This document shows, piece by piece, positions 13,795 to 17,902 of a stretch of 17,902 bases of DNA. The DNA lies in assembly GCA_002305615.1 (NCBI GenBank), contig DBPU01000048.1, positions 1-17,902 of the forward strand. The letters run 5' to 3'. Positions within the stretch are counted from its first letter, which is position 1. Each line of letters starts with the position of its first letter. Source of the DNA: Verrucomicrobia bacterium UBA1412. GTDB taxonomy: Bacteria; Verrucomicrobiota; Verrucomicrobiia; Limisphaerales; UBA1412. Under the pieces are notes generated by a model that was not told the DNA's origin, ran no database searches, and saw only the letters and a program-made list of their open reading frames with translations. Both the position numbers and the translations under genes were made by a program.

Positions 13795-16700
13795 GATCTC
13801 TCTTTCATGGCGGTTCCGGATTCAAAAACGGTTAATACCCGCTTCAATCCTTCCAGTGTTACCGGTTTCAAAAGAATCTCGTCAAAATCCCTATTTTCCT
13901 GTTGAGTCAACTTCGTATCGGCCGTCACCGCGACAATTCGAACTCCTGAAAAAACGGATTTTTCGCGAATTGCCCGGGCCAGAGCCTCTCCGCTCATTCC
14001 CGGCATCCAGAGATCCGTGAATACCAGATCGAATTTCCTCTCACTCATTTTCTTCAGCGCTTCTTGCCCGGAGTCTGCCGTCTCTGCCTTGATTCCCAGA
14101 CGCAGGAACATCAACTCCAGAAGCCTCAGATTCATCCCCACGTCGTCCACCAGGAGCACGCTCCACCCCGTACTGATCTCCGGCTCGGGCCTCTCATTCG
14201 GGCTTTTCTCCTCCTGTCGACAAACCTCTACCGACTCCAGCCTCAACGTGAAGAGGCTCCCCTTTTCGGGCTCACTCTTCAAAATAATCGTCCCGCCCAT
14301 CTTCTCTGCCAGCTTTTGGGAAATCGACAGTCCCAGACCCGTCCCCTTGTAGATGCGCGAATCCCTCACTGCATCCTGCTGCACAAATGGCTCGAAAATT
14401 GTCTTCTGATGCTCCGACCCTATCCCGATACCCGTATCCTCGATGGACGCTTCAAAATGACGGTCTTCATAGCGCGCACTCACAATCACCGAACCCTCAT
14501 GGGTGAATTTGATCGCATTGCCGATCAGGTTGAACAGAATCTGCCTCAACCTCAATTCATCCAGATATAGCTGCGGAAAGTAAGGCGCTAGGTTAAACTG
14601 CAGACCAATTCCTTTGCTCTTGGCCGCCTGCTGAAATACGTTTTTCAGCTCCTCAAAGAGACTCTTGATATCCGTCGGTGCGGGCACGATCTTCAGTTGA
14701 TCTGCCTCAATCTTGGATAAATCCAGAATGTCGTTGATGAGACTCAATAACGCCTTACCCGCCAGACTGATATTTCCCGCATATTCCCCAATCTCCGTCC
14801 GGGATAATTTCTCGTCCAGCAATAAATCTGCATACCCGATCACCGCATTGAGCGGCGTCCGCAACTCGTGGCTCATCGTCGCCAGGAATACGCTCTTGGC
14901 CCGATCCGCCTCCCGCGCCTTCTCCAGTGCATGGGATAACTCCGCATAATAACTCTGCCGCAGAATCAATATCTCTATCGTCGTCGCTACCGATTGTATC
15001 AGTTGTATCTGCGGCTTGGTCAGATGCTTCTTCTCACGCTCGAAGCTTAACCCGAAAATCCCCCAGAGCTTGCCTTGATAAAAAACCGGAACCGCATAGA
15101 AAGATTTCACCCCCAGTTCGCGAATCATCTCTCCCCAACTGCTCTCTTCCACCAAATCCTTATTCGTCTCAACATCATCGCAGAAAATCATCTCTCCGCT
15201 GCAAAGCATGTCAAGCCAGGGACTCTTTTTCATGATAGCCCAGGTAATATCTTCCACCATCTTCTTCTGCACTCCCTCAGCACAACACTCACTGATCGGA
15301 TGCGCCTGCCCTGCCTCCAGGCTATAACGCAGAAGCACGCAACGGTCTGCACGAAAATGATGACAGAAACTCGTCGAAATCGTCTGAAAAGAGGTTTTCG
15401 CATCCTCTGCCGGGTTCAGCGCACGCAGACATTTGTTAAGTGCCCTCTCGTTCTGCATCAAAAGATTGAGCTCCTCCACATCGACCGATGCCCACAAAAC
15501 CGTCTTGCGATTGAATGCCGAATCCGGCAATCGCACGAAATCCACCCTCCGATGCAGACCCTTGAGCGTATAGTCCACGCTCTTCTTCTCTCCTGTCTCC
15601 ATCACCTGCACTACCGCCTCGGAGAATAGACTCACCAACTCCAGCGGCAAATCCTTCAGGCGAAAATTCCTTCTGTAGCCGCTGGGCAAACTCTCGTCTT
15701 CCCCATATAACAGCAGTATCTCCCCGTTCTCATCCACCACTCCCACATACAGCGGCAAGTGAAAAAACACCTCGTTCATCTGCCTCAGATACTGCTTGTG
15801 ACTCAGCAGCAACCTCAGCAGCAACACCGACGAAACCAGGAGAAATATCAGAAAAATCCCTCCGGCCAATAACCACTTCCAATAAATCTCGACGTAGCTC
15901 TGCGGCTTGCCCAGGATGAGCGCATCTTCCGGAATATCCTCCTCATCCACCTGGTAATTTTTCAACATCTTCCAGTTAAGCAAAACGCGCGGTTTCAGTA
16001 TTTGAACCGGAATGTTATAGGCCGGCTCTCCGCGCAGAATCCGGACACTTATCTTACCCGCGACGTCTCCGATCCTCCCCGCCTCCATAAGGTTTCCTCC
16101 CACTGTTTTGAATTGAAGCATCACATCGTGCATCACGAAAAGCGGTACATCTTCACGGCCTCCCAGTTCGTTCATCAGAAGATGCAGCGACACGAAATTA
16201 ATCGCCTCCCGATTATACCATCCGTGAAAAAGAATTGCCGCATCCGACCCCAATTTCGAAACCTCTTTTAACATCTCCGGCGTGTTCACACTGTCGTTAT
16301 CAATGTAAATCAACTCCATCCCCGGATTCTGTTTGAAATAGGCAAAAACCCGGTCTCTCACTTCCTGCCCGTGCTCTCCCCAGTGTGTAAGCAACAGCAA
16401 CTTCTTTTTTCCCGGAAATAGTTTCCGGATCAGCTCGATATTCTCTTCCGGGTTTACCTCATCCACCACGCCCGTCAGATTCGAATGCTCTCCCAGCATC
16501 CGCCGCCACCCCGAAGGACTCCCCAGAAACACGATCGCGACATCCCTGGGAATCCTCTCGTGATACCGGTTCAGTGTCTCAAAGGCCACATCCCCGAAAG
16601 TCGTAATTAAATCATATTTCCCCGATTGAATCTCCTTCCACAGTGCCTCCAGCCGTGCTTCCAAACCCACCTTGTGCATGTTCGTGAGCATATCCATCTC

Positions 16701-16943
16701 AAAAAAATCAATCGTGTACGGCACCCCCGAATCACCCAACTCTTTGAGATAACGATCTACCACGTAGTAATGCTGCACAAAAGACAAATTTGCCGAGGAG
16801 AGCATCAGTATCCTGCGAGTCTTCTCCTCCTTGGGCGCCTCTGACTCTTCCGGTCCGGCTGCATCCTGCCCCGGTAATACCCCGACCGGCAAAAATAATG
16901 CCGCCAGCAAGAGTATATAAAAACTTCTCCTTATATAATCCAT
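13791..16943 (-). CDS. Hybrid sensor histidine kinase with ABC-type ligand-binding sensor, GAF and receiver domains
   Basis: 1050 residues from ATG 16943. The signal/anchor MDYIRRSFYILLLAALFLPVGV is followed by a periplasmic domain (about 42-340) resembling ABC transporter substrate-binding proteins (RRILMLSSANLSFVQHYYV..., NLTGVVDEVNPEENIEL), a membrane helix (about 357-380), a weak PAS-like region (389-493), GAF (508-663), HisKA with H692 (TMSHELRTPLNA), ATPase (NLIGNAIKF, EDTGIGIG, GTGLGLSIS) and a terminal receiver with D977 (LVFTDLWMPGMSG), T1007 and K1026. No DNA-binding domain follows, so the signal must pass to another protein. I chose 16943 because AGGAG lies 10 bases upstream and it gives a clean signal peptide. 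ATG 16994, with GAGG five bases upstream, is a real alternative; the frame stays open to TTG 17039. It follows a sugar permease and is coupled to the lipoprotein gene. Confidence 0.92.
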   Translation of the reverse strand: MDYIRRSFYILLLAALFLPVGVLPGQDAAGPEESEAPKEEKTRRILMLSSANLSFVQHYYVVDRYLKELGDSGVPYTIDFFEMDMLTNMHKVGLEARLEALWKEIQSGKYDLITTFGDVAFETLNRYHERIPRDVAIVFLGSPSGWRRMLGEHSNLTGVVDEVNPEENIELIRKLFPGKKKLLLLTHWGEHGQEVRDRVFAYFKQNPGMELIYIDNDSVNTPEMLKEVSKLGSDAAILFHGWYNREAINFVSLHLLMNELGGREDVPLFVMHDVMLQFKTVGGNLMEAGRIGDVAGKISVRILRGEPAYNIPVQILKPRVLLNWKMLKNYQVDEEDIPEDALILGKPQSYVEIYWKWLLAGGIFLIFLLVSSVLLLRLLLSHKQYLRQMNEVFFHLPLYVGVVDENGEILLLYGEDESLPSGYRRNFRLKDLPLELVSLFSEAVVQVMETGEKKSVDYTLKGLHRRVDFVRLPDSAFNRKTVLWASVDVEELNLLMQNERALNKCLRALNPAEDAKTSFQTISTSFCHHFRADRCVLLRYSLEAGQAHPISECCAEGVQKKMVEDITWAIMKKSPWLDMLCSGEMIFCDDVETNKDLVEESSWGEMIRELGVKSFYAVPVFYQGKLWGIFGLSFEREKKHLTKPQIQLIQSVATTIEILILRQSYYAELSHALEKAREADRAKSVFLATMSHELRTPLNAVIGYADLLLDEKLSRTEIGEYAGNISLAGKALLSLINDILDLSKIEADQLKIVPAPTDIKSLFEELKNVFQQAAKSKGIGLQFNLAPYFPQLYLDELRLRQILFNLIGNAIKFTHEGSVIVSARYEDRHFEASIEDTGIGIGSEHQKTIFEPFVQQDAVRDSRIYKGTGLGLSISQKLAEKMGGTIILKSEPEKGSLFTLRLESVEVCRQEEKSPNERPEPEISTGWSVLLVDDVGMNLRLLELMFLRLGIKAETADSGQEALKKMSERKFDLVFTDLWMPGMSGEALARAIREKSVFSGVRIVAVTADTKLTQQENRDFDEILLKPVTLEGLKRVLTVFESGTAMKERS

Positions 16944-16953
16944 CCCGGTGCCG

Positions 16954-16958
16954 CTCCT
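16954..16958 (-). promoter_or_regulatory. Shine-Dalgarno deciding the hybrid kinase start
   Basis: AGGAG on the minus strand, within AAAAAAGGAG, lies 10 bases before ATG 16943. A competing GAGG (plus 17000-17003) lies five bases before ATG 16994. The first gives a start directly at the signal peptide; the second adds 17 residues ahead of it. Confidence 0.45.
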
Positions 16959-17069
16959 TTTTTTACTCATCCCGACACACTCTTCTTCAGTCATTTTTTC
17001 CTCAAACGTTGATCCTCGCAGATTTACCCACAAATTCAAAAGACCATCTCTATTTCAAGAGGGCTTTGG

Positions 17070-17104
17070 GGCCGGCGAATATCCTCACACTTTCTTCGCC
17101 GGCC
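17070..17104. other. Long GC-rich inverted repeat between permease and kinase genes
   Basis: GGCCGGCGAA (17070-17079) and TTCGCCGGCC (17095-17104) pair perfectly over 10 bp around a 15-base loop. It starts 15 bases after the permease stop codon on the minus strand. No T run follows (the minus strand continues CCAAAGCCCTC), so it is not a standard intrinsic terminator. It may stabilise or partly terminate the permease mRNA, setting a lower level for the kinase. Confidence 0.6.
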
Positions 17105-17119
17105 GGCTTGCCTGTCTGC

Positions 17120-17902
17120 CTACTCCTCCAGCGCTGCCGCCGCTGCCGCAGCACGAGCCGCATGCACTTCCTGTACCAACTCAATATGGTTCAGTTCCAA
17201 TGAGATCGGTTTGTAGTTTTGCCCGTGGAAGCTCAGAGTATCACTCTCGGCGGCATACTGAAAGTCTTCTGTTTTGGGATTGATCTGCCACTCCACAGTT
17301 CCCTTGCCCGAATCCATCAGGCAAAGTCCAACCTCAACATAATTGATATTTCCGCTCTTCACCCGGCCTTTCGGGCTCACATCCTTTACCTGATAATGCC
17401 GCAGCACTCCTCTGAATTTCCCGTCGGACGCTTTCTCTTTGGAGGGCACCACTTCCAGAATTTCCAGACCGCCCGTATTTTCCAGGGCATAATAGCCGCC
17501 GAAACCTTTGCTCTGCACTGCGCTCTGGCCATCAGCCTTCGCCTGCAGCGCTTTCTGTCCATCCATGTATTTCGGGTAGAAAATACAGCCGCAGACCACC
17601 ACAATCGTCACAACTCCCACGACTCCCATCAAAGCACCCGGTATTTTTGGCATTCCGGTCTGGTTGCTCTCATTGCTTGTCCCTTTCTCGGTCATCAATC
17701 CGTAGTAACCGACAACCACGAAGCACAATGCCGGTACGATATAGGAAAAACTGATCCCAGCTCCATCCGAAACCCGGCCTTGAAAAGACGTCAGAACGGC
17801 TCCTCCCAGAATCGCCATGATGAGACCGCAGCCGCCCAGCTTCATCTTCTCTCCAAGCCCCTCGCTGGCAATACCGTAAATCGTCGGGAACATCAAAGAC
17901 AT
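17120..17902 (-). CDS. FucP-like MFS sugar permease, C-terminal part, with extra membrane helix and soluble domain (5' end outside window)
   Basis: 260 residues visible; the frame is open at the window edge, so the ATG at 17902 is probably internal. Residues 1-70 match the last membrane helices of FucP-type sugar/H+ symporters: SLMFPTIYGIASEGLGE, LGGCGLIMAILGGAV, then SYIVPALCFVVVGYYGLM. The normal protein would end soon after. Here a further hydrophobic helix (about 88-109, GALMGVVGVVTIVVVCGCIF) is followed by about 150 residues of polar, beta-rich sequence (GGYYALENTGGLEILEV..., VEWQINPKTEDFQY, DTLSFHGQNYKPI), and an alanine-rich end with seven Ala in a row. With twelve helices before it, the extra helix would place this domain in the periplasm. 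The fold is not recognised; it is loosely lipocalin-like. Sugar import fits the neighbouring sensor kinase and hydrolase. The substrate cannot be told. Confidence 0.8.
   Translation of the reverse strand: MSLMFPTIYGIASEGLGEKMKLGGCGLIMAILGGAVLTSFQGRVSDGAGISFSYIVPALCFVVVGYYGLMTEKGTSNESNQTGMPKIPGALMGVVGVVTIVVVCGCIFYPKYMDGQKALQAKADGQSAVQSKGFGGYYALENTGGLEILEVVPSKEKASDGKFRGVLRHYQVKDVSPKGRVKSGNINYVEVGLCLMDSGKGTVEWQINPKTEDFQYAAESDTLSFHGQNYKPISLELNHIELVQEVHAARAAAAAAALEE

Noticed and set aside
16944..17039. TTG at 17039 as the start of the hybrid kinase
   Set aside because: It has no Shine-Dalgarno and would add 32 polar residues before the signal peptide; ATG 16943 or 16994 is better supported.

Overview
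The window looks like chromosomal DNA of a Gram-negative bacterium, most likely Verrucomicrobiota (perhaps an Opitutae-type marine or gut lineage). The reasons are mid-range GC, frequent weak or missing Shine-Dalgarno sequences, and the gene mix: a Wzz/GumC-type exopolysaccharide protein, a BBP2-type beta-barrel, a DUF6786 lipoprotein, a clan GH-A-like secreted hydrolase with an EYSNE motif, and a FucP-like transporter. The taxon is inferred from gene content only. All genes run on the minus strand except one TolC-family gene.

Region 1 (1-2722, minus) is the edge of an exopolysaccharide locus. A secreted outer-membrane beta-barrel gene is followed by a polysaccharide co-polymerase (Wzz/GumC-like) whose 3' end lies outside the window. 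A terminator-like hairpin with a nine-base T run ends only five bases before the co-polymerase start codon, so that gene is probably expressed by read-through.

Region 2 (2850-8452, minus) is a tightly packed four-gene set: CorA-type metal transporter, PAS histidine kinase, NtrC-type sigma-54 activator and a GT-C membrane glycosyltransferase. CorA and the kinase overlap; the glycosyltransferase starts directly after the regulator's stop. The two-component pair is a reasonable candidate regulator of envelope or exopolysaccharide genes, but no sigma-54 promoter was seen in the non-coding gaps.

Region 3 (8453-10364) holds a divergent intergenic region with a perfect inverted repeat, then the TolC-family gene on the plus strand. 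Its best promoter places the transcript start almost on the ATG, suggesting a leaderless mRNA. A strong two-way terminator separates it from the convergent gene.

Region 4 (10365-17902, minus) reads as a carbohydrate sensing and use cluster. In transcription order it holds the end of a FucP-like MFS permease with an unusual C-terminal extension, a hybrid histidine kinase with an ABC-type ligand-binding sensor and terminal receiver but no DNA-binding domain, a DUF6786 lipoprotein whose start overlaps the kinase stop (ATGA), and a large secreted putative glycoside hydrolase. The likely theme is that import, sensing and extracellular processing of a saccharide are encoded together. There are no rRNA, tRNA, CRISPR, IS or phage features that I can see.
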